Of a DNA stretch of 64,000 nucleotides, positions 50,408-59,022 are shown piece by piece. The DNA comes from Azoarcus sp. KH32C (GTDB lineage: Bacteria; Pseudomonadota; Gammaproteobacteria; Burkholderiales; Rhodocyclaceae). The number at the start of each line of letters is the position of its first letter. Position 1 is the stretch's first letter. The DNA is taken from NCBI RefSeq assembly GCF_000349945.1, contig NC_020516.1:3410001-3474000 (forward strand). Reading direction: 5' to 3'. A program made the translations under genes and the position numbers. The notes under the pieces are model-generated. The model searched no databases and was not told the origin of the DNA. It saw only the letters and a list, made by a program, of their open reading frames with translations.

Positions 50408-52066
50408 GGCGCGGTCCGCCGCAAGCATCTCCGCCGCATGGCGGCGCGTGGTGTCCGTGATGTTCACACCGCCCAGCATTCGGGCAATTTCCTCGATACG
50501 CGCGGACACGTCCAGTGGCGTGACGGCACTGAGGACCTCCTCTCCGTGCTTTGCCTTTGCGATATTCCACTGCCAGTCTGCGCAGGCAGCGACCTGGGGC
50601 AAGTGCGTCACGCACAATACCTGCCGCGACTGCCCGAGGCGGTGAAGCAGGCGTCCGACGATCTCGGCGACACCGCCCCCGATGCCGACGTCGACCTCGT
50701 CAAAAATGAGTGTCGGCGTTGCCGATTCGCGGCTGGTGATCACCTGGATCGCCAAGCCGATACGTGACAGTTCGCCCCCCGACGCAACCTTTGCGAGGGG
50801 CCGCAGCGGCTGATTGAGGTTGGCCGCGACGCGGAATTCGACGGATTCGACACCATGCGCCGTGGGGGCACAAGGCTCCAGCGCCACCTCGAAGCGTCCG
50901 CCGGCCATGGCGAGGGTCTGCATCGCGTCCGATATTTCCTGCGACAAGGCTTTCGCTGCAGGACGACGGGCGACGGAGAGGCGCTCCGCAGCGGCTTCGT
51001 ACTCACGCCGGGCCGACTCTTCCTGCTCCGCGAGTCGCACCGGGTCGGCGTCGGCAACGAGGGATTCGAGCCTGCGCTGCCAGCCTGCCAGCAGCCCGGG
51101 CAGTTCTTCGGGCACGACGCGATGTTTGCGCGCGATATCGGTCACCCGCCCGATCTGCTGCTCGATCTGCGCAAGCCGGGAGGGGTCCAAGTCGAGACGA
51201 TCCCGGTAGCGCCTCAAGCTGTGCAAGGCTTCGTCGGCCTGAATTGCCGCGCCGGATAGCAGCTCCCGCACCTCCTCGAGTCCGCTGTCGATACCCGACA
51301 TCGACTCTATCCGTACGTGAATCTGGCGCAGCAAGGTCGCCACGGAGAGATCGCCGTCGCCGAGCGTTGCGACCACCTCGTCGGCGCCCTCCATCAGCCC
51401 GGCTGCATGGGCCAAGCGCGAGTGCTCGGTATTCAGTTCATCCCACGCCGCAGGTTCGAACGCGAGTTCTTCGACCTCGCTGATCTGCCACGCAAGGAGC
51501 TCGCGCTCTCGTTCGGACGCTGCCGAGTCGTGCTCGGCCGCCCTGCGTCTTTCGGCGAGCAGCTGCCAGGCGCGAAAGCGGGCTGCGACTTCGCCCGCCT
51601 GGTCCGCCGCTCCCGCGTGACCATCCACGAGGGCTCGCTGGGCATCCGCCTTGAGCAGGGCATGATGGGCATGCTGACCATGAATATCGGCGAGCCAGTC
51701 CCCGGCTTCGCGCAACTGCGTCTGAGTGACGGGCACGCCGTTGATCCAGGCCCGCGAACGGCCACCGGACTCGACGACGCGCCGCAGGATCACGACGCCC
51801 TCGTCGTCCGGCAGATCGTGCTCGGATAGCCACCGCATCAGTTCGCCAGTCGGCGGCAAGTCGAACTCCGCCGAAATATCCGCCTTGTCGCGGCCCACGC
51901 GGACAGCACCCGGCTCCGCCCGACCTCCCAGCGCCAGCCCGAGCGCATCGAGCAGAATCGACTTGCCCGCACCGGTTTCGCCGGTCAAGGCACCAAAACC
52001 GTCCTGAAAATCAAGTTCCAGACGATCGACGATGACAAAATCCCGTATGGTCAGACGGCGGAGCAT
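50396..52066 (-). CDS. recN: DNA repair protein RecN
   Basis: SMC-like ATPase for double-strand break repair, 556 aa. N-terminal LRRLTIRDFVIVDRLELDF and Walker A GETGAGKSILLDALG; long coiled-coil arms with a central hinge; C-terminal signature VASGGELSRIGLA and Walker B PTLIFDEVDVGIGG. I chose ATG 52066; the frame extends upstream to 52240 inside nadK but only the shorter form matches the family. Follows nadK by 22 bases. Confidence 0.95.
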   Translation of the reverse strand: MLRRLTIRDFVIVDRLELDFQDGFGALTGETGAGKSILLDALGLALGGRAEPGAVRVGRDKADISAEFDLPPTGELMRWLSEHDLPDDEGVVILRRVVESGGRSRAWINGVPVTQTQLREAGDWLADIHGQHAHHALLKADAQRALVDGHAGAADQAGEVAARFRAWQLLAERRRAAEHDSAASERERELLAWQISEVEELAFEPAAWDELNTEHSRLAHAAGLMEGADEVVATLGDGDLSVATLLRQIHVRIESMSGIDSGLEEVRELLSGAAIQADEALHSLRRYRDRLDLDPSRLAQIEQQIGRVTDIARKHRVVPEELPGLLAGWQRRLESLVADADPVRLAEQEESARREYEAAAERLSVARRPAAKALSQEISDAMQTLAMAGGRFEVALEPCAPTAHGVESVEFRVAANLNQPLRPLAKVASGGELSRIGLAIQVITSRESATPTLIFDEVDVGIGGGVAEIVGRLLHRLGQSRQVLCVTHLPQVAACADWQWNIAKAKHGEEVLSAVTPLDVSARIEEIARMLGGVNITDTTRRHAAEMLAADRAGAV

Positions 52067-52088
52067 GAACGTCGCAATTCGTGGTTGT

Positions 52089-52973
52089 TCAGGGAAGGCG
52101 GGGGGTCGCGCTCCAGTGGAGCTTTTCCCGCAACATGGCGAAGTAGCTGTATCCCTCGGGATGCAAGAGCCGGACCGCCTTGGGGGAACGCGTGACGCGC
52201 ACGAGGTCGCCGGCATGCGCATCAAAGCGGCTCTGCCCATCGACGTGCACGCTTGCGTCGTGCGGCGGCAGAAGCGCGATCTCGATGCGACAGGTGTCCG
52301 GCAGCGTTATCGGCCGCGCCGTCAGTGCGTGCGGACACAGCGGAACGAGCGCAATTCCCCCGACCGTCGGGTGGAGGATGGGGCCGTTAGCAGAAAGTGC
52401 ATAGGCCGTCGAGCCGGTGGGCGTCGTCAGAATCATCCCGTCGGACCGCTGCCTATAGACGAACTCGCCGTCGATCGACAGATCGAATTCGATCATCCTG
52501 CCGAGGTCGCCCTTGTTGACGACCACATCGTTGAGCGCCAGCGTATGAAACACACGGCGCCCGCCGCGAAGAACCTCGGCGTCGAGCATCGCGCGCAATT
52601 CTTCCGAATATCGGCCCTCGAGCATCTCCGAGAGTTTCGTCAATGCGTCGTTGCGCCCGATATCGGTGAGGAACCCGAGCCGCCCCTGGTTGATCCCTAC
52701 CAGCGGAACAGAATGCTCACACAGGCGCCGCGCGGTGTTGAGCATCGTACCGTCCCCGCCGAGGACGACCGCCAGATCCGCCTGAACTCCGATCTCGTCG
52801 TAGGTTGCGGTGGCAAACTCGCCGACGAGGCCGATGGAACTCGCCGTTCCCTGCTCGATCCATACCGCTAAGCCCTTCTCGCGAAGGAAGCCCGCGATGG
52901 ACAAGACGGCTCCGGCTACGTCTGGACTCTGGTACTTGCCGATCAGGGCAACGGTATGAAATTTATGCGCCAT
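52089..52973 (-). CDS. nadK: NAD kinase
   Basis: Phosphorylates NAD+ to NADP+, 294 aa. GGDGTMLNTAR is the conserved GGDG catalytic loop; LNDVVVNKG holds the NE/D-type motif region; TPTGSTAYALSANGPILHP is the third family block. Divergent from hrcA, upstream of recN, a common proteobacterial order. Confidence 0.95.
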   Translation of the reverse strand: MAHKFHTVALIGKYQSPDVAGAVLSIAGFLREKGLAVWIEQGTASSIGLVGEFATATYDEIGVQADLAVVLGGDGTMLNTARRLCEHSVPLVGINQGRLGFLTDIGRNDALTKLSEMLEGRYSEELRAMLDAEVLRGGRRVFHTLALNDVVVNKGDLGRMIEFDLSIDGEFVYRQRSDGMILTTPTGSTAYALSANGPILHPTVGGIALVPLCPHALTARPITLPDTCRIEIALLPPHDASVHVDGQSRFDAHAGDLVRVTRSPKAVRLLHPEGYSYFAMLREKLHWSATPRLP

Positions 52974-53004
52974 GCCTTAGATTAAACCACAACCTTCCAG
53001 GCCC

Positions 53005-53034
53005 TTGGCAGAGGTGGTGCCACTTCCCTAGAAT
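53005..53034 (+). promoter_or_regulatory. sigma-70 promoter of hrcA
   Basis: TTGGCA (53005-53010), 18-base spacer, TAGAAT (53029-53034). Both hexamers differ from consensus at one position. The expected start near 53041 falls only about two bases before the first possible hrcA ATG. Confidence 0.65.
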
Positions 53035-53042
53035 CGTCGGAA

Positions 53043-54086
53043 ATGGCCCCAAACATCATGACGAAGCTTGACCCCAGATCCAAGATCCTGCTCAAGACCC
53101 TGATCGAACATTACATTGTCGAGGGGCAGCCCGTCGGTTCGCGTGCGCTATCGCGCTTTTCGGGACTCGAACTATCCCCCGCGACCGTGCGCAACGTAAT
53201 GAGCGATCTCGAGGAGATGGGCTTCATTACCAGCCCGCATACATCGGCCGGACGCATTCCGACGGCGATGGGATACCGCTTCTTTGTCGACTCGCTGCTG
53301 ACCGTGCAGCCGCTCGAACAACAGCAGGTACGCGAGCTGAAAGGTCAGTTGCAGCCCGACCAGCCCCAACGGCTTCTGAGTGCAGCATCCCACCTCCTCT
53401 CCGAGCTGACCCAGTTTGCGGGGGTCGTGGTGTCGCCGCGCCGCGACACGCTGAAGATTCGCCAGATCGAATTCATCCGCCTGTCGGAGAACCGCATCCT
53501 GCTGATCATCGTGTCGATGAGTGGAGAAGTGCAGAACCGTATCCTGATCACGCAACATTCGTATTCGCCCGCCGAGCTGACGATGGCGGCAAACTATCTG
53601 ACGGAGCACTTTGCCGGACTCGGCTTCAACGACATCCGCGCCCGGATCCGCGACGAACTCCGGCAATTGCGGGCCGACATGAGCGAACTTCTGAACGCCA
53701 CGGTCGAGGCCGGTACGGCCGCAGCGCACGACGACACCAGCAGCTACGTGCTGTCCGGCGAGACGAATCTTCTGGATGTCGAAGAGCTGTCCTCCAACGT
53801 CGCGCATCTACGCGAGCTCTTCAAGCTGTTCGAACAAAAGACCGGGCTGATGCAGCTGCTCGACCTGTCCAATCGGGCACAAGGGGTACAGATCTTCATC
53901 GGCGACGAATCCGGCCTCGCGCAACTCGATGGTTGCAGCGTCGTGACGTCCGGCTACGAGGTCAATGGCCAGGTCGTAGGCTCCGTAGGCGTCATCGGAC
54001 CGACCCGAATGGCTTATGATCGCGTAATTCCGATCGTCGATATCACGGCACGCCTTCTCTCGAACGCCTTGTCGAGCGTCAACTGA
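53043..54086 (+). CDS. hrcA: heat-inducible transcription repressor HrcA
   Basis: Repressor that binds CIRCE operators of class I heat-shock genes, 347 aa. N-terminal winged helix (GQPVGSRALSRFSGLELSP in pieces, ATVRNVMSDLEEMGFI, HTSAGRIPTAMGYRFFVD) followed by the GAF-like and insertion domains. The ATG at 53058 (MTKLDPRSK) is an equally possible start and leaves room for a 17-base leader after the predicted transcript start. Divergent from nadK; no CIRCE is visible at the grpE or dnaK promoters here, so its target is probably groESL elsewhere. Confidence 0.93.
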   Translation: MAPNIMTKLDPRSKILLKTLIEHYIVEGQPVGSRALSRFSGLELSPATVRNVMSDLEEMGFITSPHTSAGRIPTAMGYRFFVDSLLTVQPLEQQQVRELKGQLQPDQPQRLLSAASHLLSELTQFAGVVVSPRRDTLKIRQIEFIRLSENRILLIIVSMSGEVQNRILITQHSYSPAELTMAANYLTEHFAGLGFNDIRARIRDELRQLRADMSELLNATVEAGTAAAHDDTSSYVLSGETNLLDVEELSSNVAHLRELFKLFEQKTGLMQLLDLSNRAQGVQIFIGDESGLAQLDGCSVVTSGYEVNGQVVGSVGVIGPTRMAYDRVIPIVDITARLLSNALSSVN

Positions 54087-54118
54087 GCGCGTCCCACTCT
54101 CCCCGCACAAGGAAGCCC

Positions 54119-55216
54119 ATGGCCCGTTACTGGACCGAACCCGCCTATTCCCACGGCACGCCCACGCGCACGGGCATCCTGCTCGTGAATCTGGGCACGC
54201 CCACCAGCCCGACAGCCGCCTCCGTTCGCCCCTACCTCAAGGAATTTCTCTCCGACCCACGCGTTGTCGAGATTCCGAAACTCGTCTGGTGGCCGATTCT
54301 GAACGGCATCATCCTGAACGTCCGCCCGAAAAAGTCTGCCGAAAAATACGCCAGCATCTGGATGGATGAGGGCTCCCCGCTGAAGGTGCACACACAGAAA
54401 CAGGCAAAACTGCTCGCGGGCTACCTGGGTCATGCCGGCGCGGCCGGCTTGCAGGTTGAATGGGCGATGCGCTATGGCGAACCGTCGGTCGCGAGCGTGC
54501 TGAACCGGATGAAAGCCAACGGGTGCACAAGGATTCTGGTCGTTCCCCTCTACCCCCAATATGCCGCGAGCACCACCGCCAGCGTGATGGACGAAGTCGC
54601 GCGCTGCATGACTCGCTGGCGGAATCTGCCCGAAATCCGTTACGTGCGTAACTTCCACGACCAACCCGGCTACATCGCCGCCTTGGCGCAAAGCGTCCGC
54701 GACCACTGGATGCGCAACGGTCAAGGCGACAAGCTGATCATGAGTTTTCACGGTATCCCACGTCGATCGCTCGACCTCGGGGACCCCTACCACTGCGAAT
54801 GCCAGAAGACCGCTCGTCTGCTGGCAGCGGCGCTCCAGTTGCCCGACGACCGCTGGCAGCTCACCTTTCAATCCCGCTTCGGCAAGGCGGAATGGCTCAA
54901 GCCCTACACCCAGCCGACTCTCGAAGCACTCGCCCGACAAGGAACGGAGCGGGTGGACGTGATGTGCCCCGGTTTCCCCGCAGACTGTCTCGAAACGTTG
55001 GAAGAGATTGCGATGGAATGTCGGACAGCCTTCCTCGGCGCCGGGGGCAAGAGTTTTCACTACATTCCCTGCCTCAACGAGCGGGACGACTGGATCGCGG
55101 CACTTTCCGCTCTCGTGCGCGATCATCTGGGCAATTGGCTTTCGATCCCCACCGCGAGCGGCGACGCATTGGCGGCGACTGCCGAGCGGGCACGCATGGC
55201 CGGCGCGGAATGCTGA
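54119..55216 (+). CDS. hemH: ferrochelatase
   Basis: Inserts Fe2+ into protoporphyrin IX, the last step of heme synthesis, 365 aa. N-terminal ILLVNLGTPTSPTAASVRPY, the catalytic His in MSFHGIPRRS, and the C-terminal block VMCPGFPADCLETLEEI with the conserved Glu pair are intact. AAGGAAG precedes the ATG. Thirty-two bases after hrcA, so probably co-transcribed. Confidence 0.96.
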   Translation: MARYWTEPAYSHGTPTRTGILLVNLGTPTSPTAASVRPYLKEFLSDPRVVEIPKLVWWPILNGIILNVRPKKSAEKYASIWMDEGSPLKVHTQKQAKLLAGYLGHAGAAGLQVEWAMRYGEPSVASVLNRMKANGCTRILVVPLYPQYAASTTASVMDEVARCMTRWRNLPEIRYVRNFHDQPGYIAALAQSVRDHWMRNGQGDKLIMSFHGIPRRSLDLGDPYHCECQKTARLLAAALQLPDDRWQLTFQSRFGKAEWLKPYTQPTLEALARQGTERVDVMCPGFPADCLETLEEIAMECRTAFLGAGGKSFHYIPCLNERDDWIAALSALVRDHLGNWLSIPTASGDALAATAERARMAGAEC

Positions 55217-55217
55217 T

Positions 55218-55613
55218 ATGAGCCCCGGCATCCGCCTTCTGCTGCGTTGGCTGCTCAATGCGGTCGCACTACTGCTCCTGCCAGAGGTCCTCGGCGGCCT
55301 GCGCGTCGACAGCTACGCCGCAGCGCTGGTGACGGCACTCCTGCTTGCGCTCATCAACGCACTGATCCGGCCTATCCTCATTCTGATCACCCTACCGATC
55401 ACGGTGCTGACGGTTGGGCTGTTTACGCTGATCATCAACGCGCTGCTTTTTTGGGCAGCGACCGGACTGGTAAGTGGCGTGCAGGTGGCGGATTTCTGGA
55501 CCGCCTTCTGGGGCGCCCTCCTCTACAGCCTGCTGACGTGGCTGGTCAGCATCGCCTTGTCGGACGGAACCGATTCGCGGATCGAAATCACGATGCGCCG
55601 TGGAAGGCGCTGA
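55218..55613 (+). CDS. small membrane protein, phage-holin IV / YvlD-like family
   Basis: 131 aa with four hydrophobic helices (roughly 6-25, 30-55, 58-82 and 92-112) and a charged, Arg-rich C-terminus. The second segment ALINALIRPILILITLPIT is the hallmark of the YvlD/four-TMS holin-like family (PF04020 type). Despite the name, chromosomal members are not phage lysis genes; their function is unknown. The ATG at 55218 starts one base after the hemH stop, so it is part of the hrcA-hemH transcript. Confidence 0.8.
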   Translation: MSPGIRLLLRWLLNAVALLLLPEVLGGLRVDSYAAALVTALLLALINALIRPILILITLPITVLTVGLFTLIINALLFWAATGLVSGVQVADFWTAFWGALLYSLLTWLVSIALSDGTDSRIEITMRRGRR

Positions 55614-55707
55614 TTCGACGAGCCGCCGAGACGAAATTTAGAGCCGCTCAAGTTTCGCACGGCCCGGCCGTTAATACCTGTGGGCAACTGGATCACAGGG
55701 GACGGCC

Positions 55708-56772
55708 ATGAAGATCGCGTCAGCAAGCGTGCAACTGCAGTCGTCCCACGTTGCGACCAGCAGCTTCGAATCGAACGAGCGCCTCGAAATGTGGGTCGGG
55801 AACCGCCGCGGCGGCGCAAACGGCGGTAACGACATTGGCACCGTCGTACGCGAGGCGGCGCGTGCCCAGGTTGAAGTTTCGAAGGAAGCCCGCGCCCTGC
55901 AGGAAGCCGGGGCGACGGACAACGATGACGACACGATCGATGCCGACCCGCGCATGCGCTTCCTGAAGCAACTCATCGAAGCCCTGACCGGAAAATCGGT
56001 CAAGACCGTCGACGCGAAGGACCTGCGCCCGGACGCAGCCCCCGCCGCCCCCACGGTGCCCGACGCGCCAGCGCCGGCACAGCAACAAGGGCCGCGCCGA
56101 GCCAGATTCGGCGTCGATTACCAGTACCACGCCAAGTATCAGGAACACGAACAGACACGATTCGCTGCGCAAGGCACCGTCAAGACGGCCGACGGGCAGG
56201 AGATCCGCTTCAAGCTCGACCTTTCCATGGAGCGCAACTACAGCGAAACCAAGGATGTACAGATGCGTCTGGGCGACGCGCAGATGAAGGATCCGCTCGT
56301 ACTCGACTTCGCAGGTCCCGCCGCCGCGCTCTCGGATACACGCTTTTCCTTCGACCTCGACGCCGACGGCACTGCCGAATCCCTCCCGATGCTCGCAGGC
56401 GGCACCGGTTATCTCGCAATCGATCGTAACGACAACGGGCGCATCGACGACGGCGGCGAATTGTTTGGCCCCTCGACCGGCAGCGGCTTCGGTGAACTCG
56501 CCGCGCTCGACAGCGATAAGAACGGCTGGATCGACGAGTCCGATGCCGCTTTTGGCCAACTGCGCGTATGGTCACCCGCGACGGAAGGCGCAGGAAGCCT
56601 CAAGACTGCCGCCGAAGCCGGCGTGGGCGCGCTCTATCTGGGCAATGTGGCAACGCCGTTTTCCTTGCGCGGGGCGGCCAACAACAGCCTTGGCGAAATG
56701 CGCACCAGCGGCGTCTATCTCCATGAAGATGGAAGCGCGGGAACCGTCAACCAGATCGATCTGAGCGTCTAG
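55708..56772 (+). CDS. unrecognised protein with EF-hand-like calcium motifs
   Basis: 354 aa, no family I can name. No signal peptide or membrane segment is evident. Residues 1-110 are polar, with a DNDDDTIDAD acidic patch; 110-130 is a Pro/Ala/Gln linker; 135-205 looks like a beta-rich domain (FAAQGTVKTADGQEIRFKLD). Three DxDxDG-type loops follow: DLDADG at 216-221, DRNDNGRIDDGGE at 239-251 and DSDKNGWIDESD at 268-279, resembling EF-hand or dockerin-like calcium loops. Similar loops occur near the ends of some secreted RTX-associated proteins. AGGGGA precedes the ATG. Convergent with the kinase gene, 16 bases away. Confidence 0.7.
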   Translation: MKIASASVQLQSSHVATSSFESNERLEMWVGNRRGGANGGNDIGTVVREAARAQVEVSKEARALQEAGATDNDDDTIDADPRMRFLKQLIEALTGKSVKTVDAKDLRPDAAPAAPTVPDAPAPAQQQGPRRARFGVDYQYHAKYQEHEQTRFAAQGTVKTADGQEIRFKLDLSMERNYSETKDVQMRLGDAQMKDPLVLDFAGPAAALSDTRFSFDLDADGTAESLPMLAGGTGYLAIDRNDNGRIDDGGELFGPSTGSGFGELAALDSDKNGWIDESDAAFGQLRVWSPATEGAGSLKTAAEAGVGALYLGNVATPFSLRGAANNSLGEMRTSGVYLHEDGSAGTVNQIDLSV

Positions 56773-56788
56773 CGACAGCCGGCCCCGC

Positions 56789-58153
56789 TCAATCCTCGAC
56801 CAGTTGCAGGTCGAGAATCGTGGTCGCGGTGATTTGCCCGGCCGCAGCCGGTTCGCCATGCTGAGCGAGTGCCCGCGCCGCGGCGCCGAGACGTTTGGCC
56901 ACGACCGTCGACAAGGTCGTACGGAACAACTCCCGCAGTTCGTCGGTCGCCAGTGCAAGCGCAGCGGGATGGATTTCGGCATACGCGCAGCGGGCAGTGG
57001 CAACGATCGACATCGGATGCCGGTGATCGATATTGTCGAGCCAGGCCAGTTCACCGAATACTTCACCCGGACCAAGACAGGACACCCGCCGCCCCTCAAC
57101 GGAGACTTCCACCTCGCCCTCGATGAGGATCCCGAAACGCTGATCGGCATCCCCTTCGCGGATCAGCAGCGCGCCAGGCTCGGCGGCACGCCAGGAGCAG
57201 ATTCTCAGCACTTCCCACAGCTCGACATCACCGAACTCGGTGAAGAAACTGAGCTTGCGCAGTTGCGAAAAGCGCGTGGTATCGGGCGGAACGTAACGAT
57301 CGTCGACGATCTGGAAACGTACCGCGGTGAGGTCCTTGGCGAACTCCGCCCCGTTCTTGTAACGGGAATACAGATCCTTCTCGAGTGCCTTGCGGATCAC
57401 GGCGTCCATCTGCTCGGGCAGTTCCGGATTGAGCTGCGACACCCGCGGAGGATCAGCATTGATGATCTTGTAGATCAGCTGCGCCGGATTGCTCGCCCGG
57501 AACGGCAAGCGTCCCGTCAGGAGGTGGAAGAGCACCACTCCGAGCGAATACAGGTCCGTCTTCTGGTTCAGCGGATAGCCCTTGATCTGCTCAGGGCTCA
57601 TATAGGCAGGCGAGCCCACCCCCATGATGAAGGTCGAGTCCGCCTCCACTTTCTTGTTGATGTTGAGCGCCAAACCGAAATCGGTGATCTTCACGTTGTC
57701 GCGATCATCGACCAGGATGTTCGCCGGCTTGATGTCACGATGCACGATCCCCTGACGATATGCGTAATCCAGCGCCATGCAGCACTTGAACACGATGCCG
57801 ATCGCGCGGTGGACGGGCAACATCCGCTCGAAACCGCAGAACCGCTCCAGCGACTCGCCGGGAAAATACTCCATCACCACGTAAGCCTGGGATGGCTCCA
57901 CTTCGGCCTCGTGGATGCGGATGATGTGGGGGTGGTCCAGACGGCTTGCGACCGCCTTCTCCGCCTTCAGCAACTTGAGCAGGCGCCGGTTCCACTTTGC
58001 CTCGTCGCGGCTCCGGTCCTGGAAGCGGATCAGCTTGATCGCCACGGGCTCCGGCCAATCCGGCGATTCGCCCATGTAGACGACCGCCGTCGCACCGCGC
58101 CCGACCTCCTTCACGATGCGGTACTTGCCGATTGTCCGGGGAATATCGCTCAT
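56789..58153 (-). CDS. Ser/Thr protein kinase with C-terminal cyclic-nucleotide-binding-like domain
   Basis: 454 aa from ATG 58153. Residues 10-270 are a Hanks-type kinase with G-loop GRGATAVVY (18-26), K40, catalytic H138-R139-D140 (VHRDIKPAN) and D158-F-G; SPAYMSPEQI follows, so it should be active. Residues about 305-430 form a cNMP-binding-like beta roll, with FGE at 366-368, but the arginine that clamps the cyclic phosphate in true cAMP sites is not at its usual place (NIDHRHPMSIVA). No transmembrane helix or PASTA domain, so it is cytoplasmic. Divergent from grpE. Confidence 0.87.
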   Translation of the reverse strand: MSDIPRTIGKYRIVKEVGRGATAVVYMGESPDWPEPVAIKLIRFQDRSRDEAKWNRRLLKLLKAEKAVASRLDHPHIIRIHEAEVEPSQAYVVMEYFPGESLERFCGFERMLPVHRAIGIVFKCCMALDYAYRQGIVHRDIKPANILVDDRDNVKITDFGLALNINKKVEADSTFIMGVGSPAYMSPEQIKGYPLNQKTDLYSLGVVLFHLLTGRLPFRASNPAQLIYKIINADPPRVSQLNPELPEQMDAVIRKALEKDLYSRYKNGAEFAKDLTAVRFQIVDDRYVPPDTTRFSQLRKLSFFTEFGDVELWEVLRICSWRAAEPGALLIREGDADQRFGILIEGEVEVSVEGRRVSCLGPGEVFGELAWLDNIDHRHPMSIVATARCAYAEIHPAALALATDELRELFRTTLSTVVAKRLGAAARALAQHGEPAAAGQITATTILDLQLVED

Positions 58154-58263
58154 CGCCGATCCGTACGTTCCCGCAATCATGCTCAATGAGTTATGAGGAT
58201 TGGTCAATCCTGACACAGCCGCCCCGGCATCGGCAACACACGAAACATTTTTTTGGATCTCCC

Positions 58264-58291
58264 CTTGAAAAAGGCGACCCCGTCCCCACTT
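58264..58291 (+). promoter_or_regulatory. sigma-32 heat-shock promoter of grpE
   Basis: CTTGAAA (58264-58270), 13-base spacer, CCCCACTT (58284-58291), against the consensus CTTGAAA-N11-16-CCCCATnT. Expected start near 58300, about 26 bases before the grpE ATG. No CIRCE repeat nearby. Confidence 0.8.
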
Positions 58292-58325
58292 CGCAAACGT
58301 TAATGAAGACAGGGAGTTTCGACCC

Positions 58326-58907
58326 ATGCAGGAAAACAAGCCGTCCGCCGACATCCAGGGCGAACTGCCGGAGAATGTCGCGACCTCGCAATCCGCCCCC
58401 CCCCAGTCGAACGATCAGGGCGCCGCAACCCAGCCGGATACGATGCCGAGCATTGAGGAAACCCTGCGCCAGGCCGAATTGAAGGCTACCGAACACTACG
58501 ACGCCTGGCTTCGCGCCAAGGCCGAAGGCGAAAACATTCGTCGCCGCGCTCAGGAAGACATCGCCAAGGCCTCGAAGTTTGCCGCCGAAAAATTTGCTAA
58601 CGCGATGCTGCCCGTCAAGGACAGCCTCGAAGCCGCCCTTGCAGTCGAGAACCAGACGCTCGAGAGCCTGCGCGCTGGCGTAGACCTCACCCTGAAGCAA
58701 CTCACCTCCGCGTTCCAGGCTGCTGGCGTCGCCGACGAAAATCCGGTCGGCAGCCGCTTCGACCCTAACCGCCACCAGGCCATTGGCATGGAAGAGGCCG
58801 ACGTCGAGCCGAACACCGTGATCAAGGTCCTGCAAAAGGGCTACATGCTCAACGAGCGCGTGTTGCGTCCCGCGATGGTCGTGGTCTCGAAGGCAAAAAG
58901 CGCCTGA
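58326..58907 (+). CDS. grpE: nucleotide exchange factor GrpE
   Basis: Releases ADP from DnaK during chaperone cycling, 193 aa. A disordered, Gln/Pro-rich N-terminal 45 residues, a long dimerising helix (LRQAELKATEHYDAWLRAK in pieces), then the beta domain (NPVGSRFDPNRHQAIGMEE, VLQKGYMLNERVLRPAMVVV). AGGGAG lies before the ATG. First gene of grpE-dnaK-dnaJ under sigma-32 control. Confidence 0.95.
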   Translation: MQENKPSADIQGELPENVATSQSAPPQSNDQGAATQPDTMPSIEETLRQAELKATEHYDAWLRAKAEGENIRRRAQEDIAKASKFAAEKFANAMLPVKDSLEAALAVENQTLESLRAGVDLTLKQLTSAFQAAGVADENPVGSRFDPNRHQAIGMEEADVEPNTVIKVLQKGYMLNERVLRPAMVVVSKAKSA

Positions 58908-58913
58908 CGACAC

Positions 58914-58941
58914 CTTGAAAACGCGGAGCCAACCCGCATCT
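58914..58941 (+). promoter_or_regulatory. second sigma-32 promoter, before dnaK
   Basis: CTTGAAA (58914-58920), 13-base spacer, CCGCATCT (58934-58941), 7 of 8 defined bases of the sigma-32 -10. It begins 7 bases after the grpE stop and would give dnaK extra heat-shock transcription. Confidence 0.7.
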
Positions 58942-59022
58942 AACGAACAACCGAACTTCCGGTGAGGCGTAAAGGTCGCGAACCGCGACAACACCTTCGC
59001 CACAGACTGAAAAGGAACAGAT

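Noticed and set aside
55218..55613. Prophage remnant suggested by a holin-like protein
   Set aside because: The YvlD-type four-helix family is widespread on chromosomes; no integrase, att site, capsid or lysis gene is nearby.
58154..59022. CIRCE operator before grpE or dnaK
   Set aside because: No TTAGCACTC-N9-GAGTGCTAA or near match is present; the sigma-32 elements explain the regulation.
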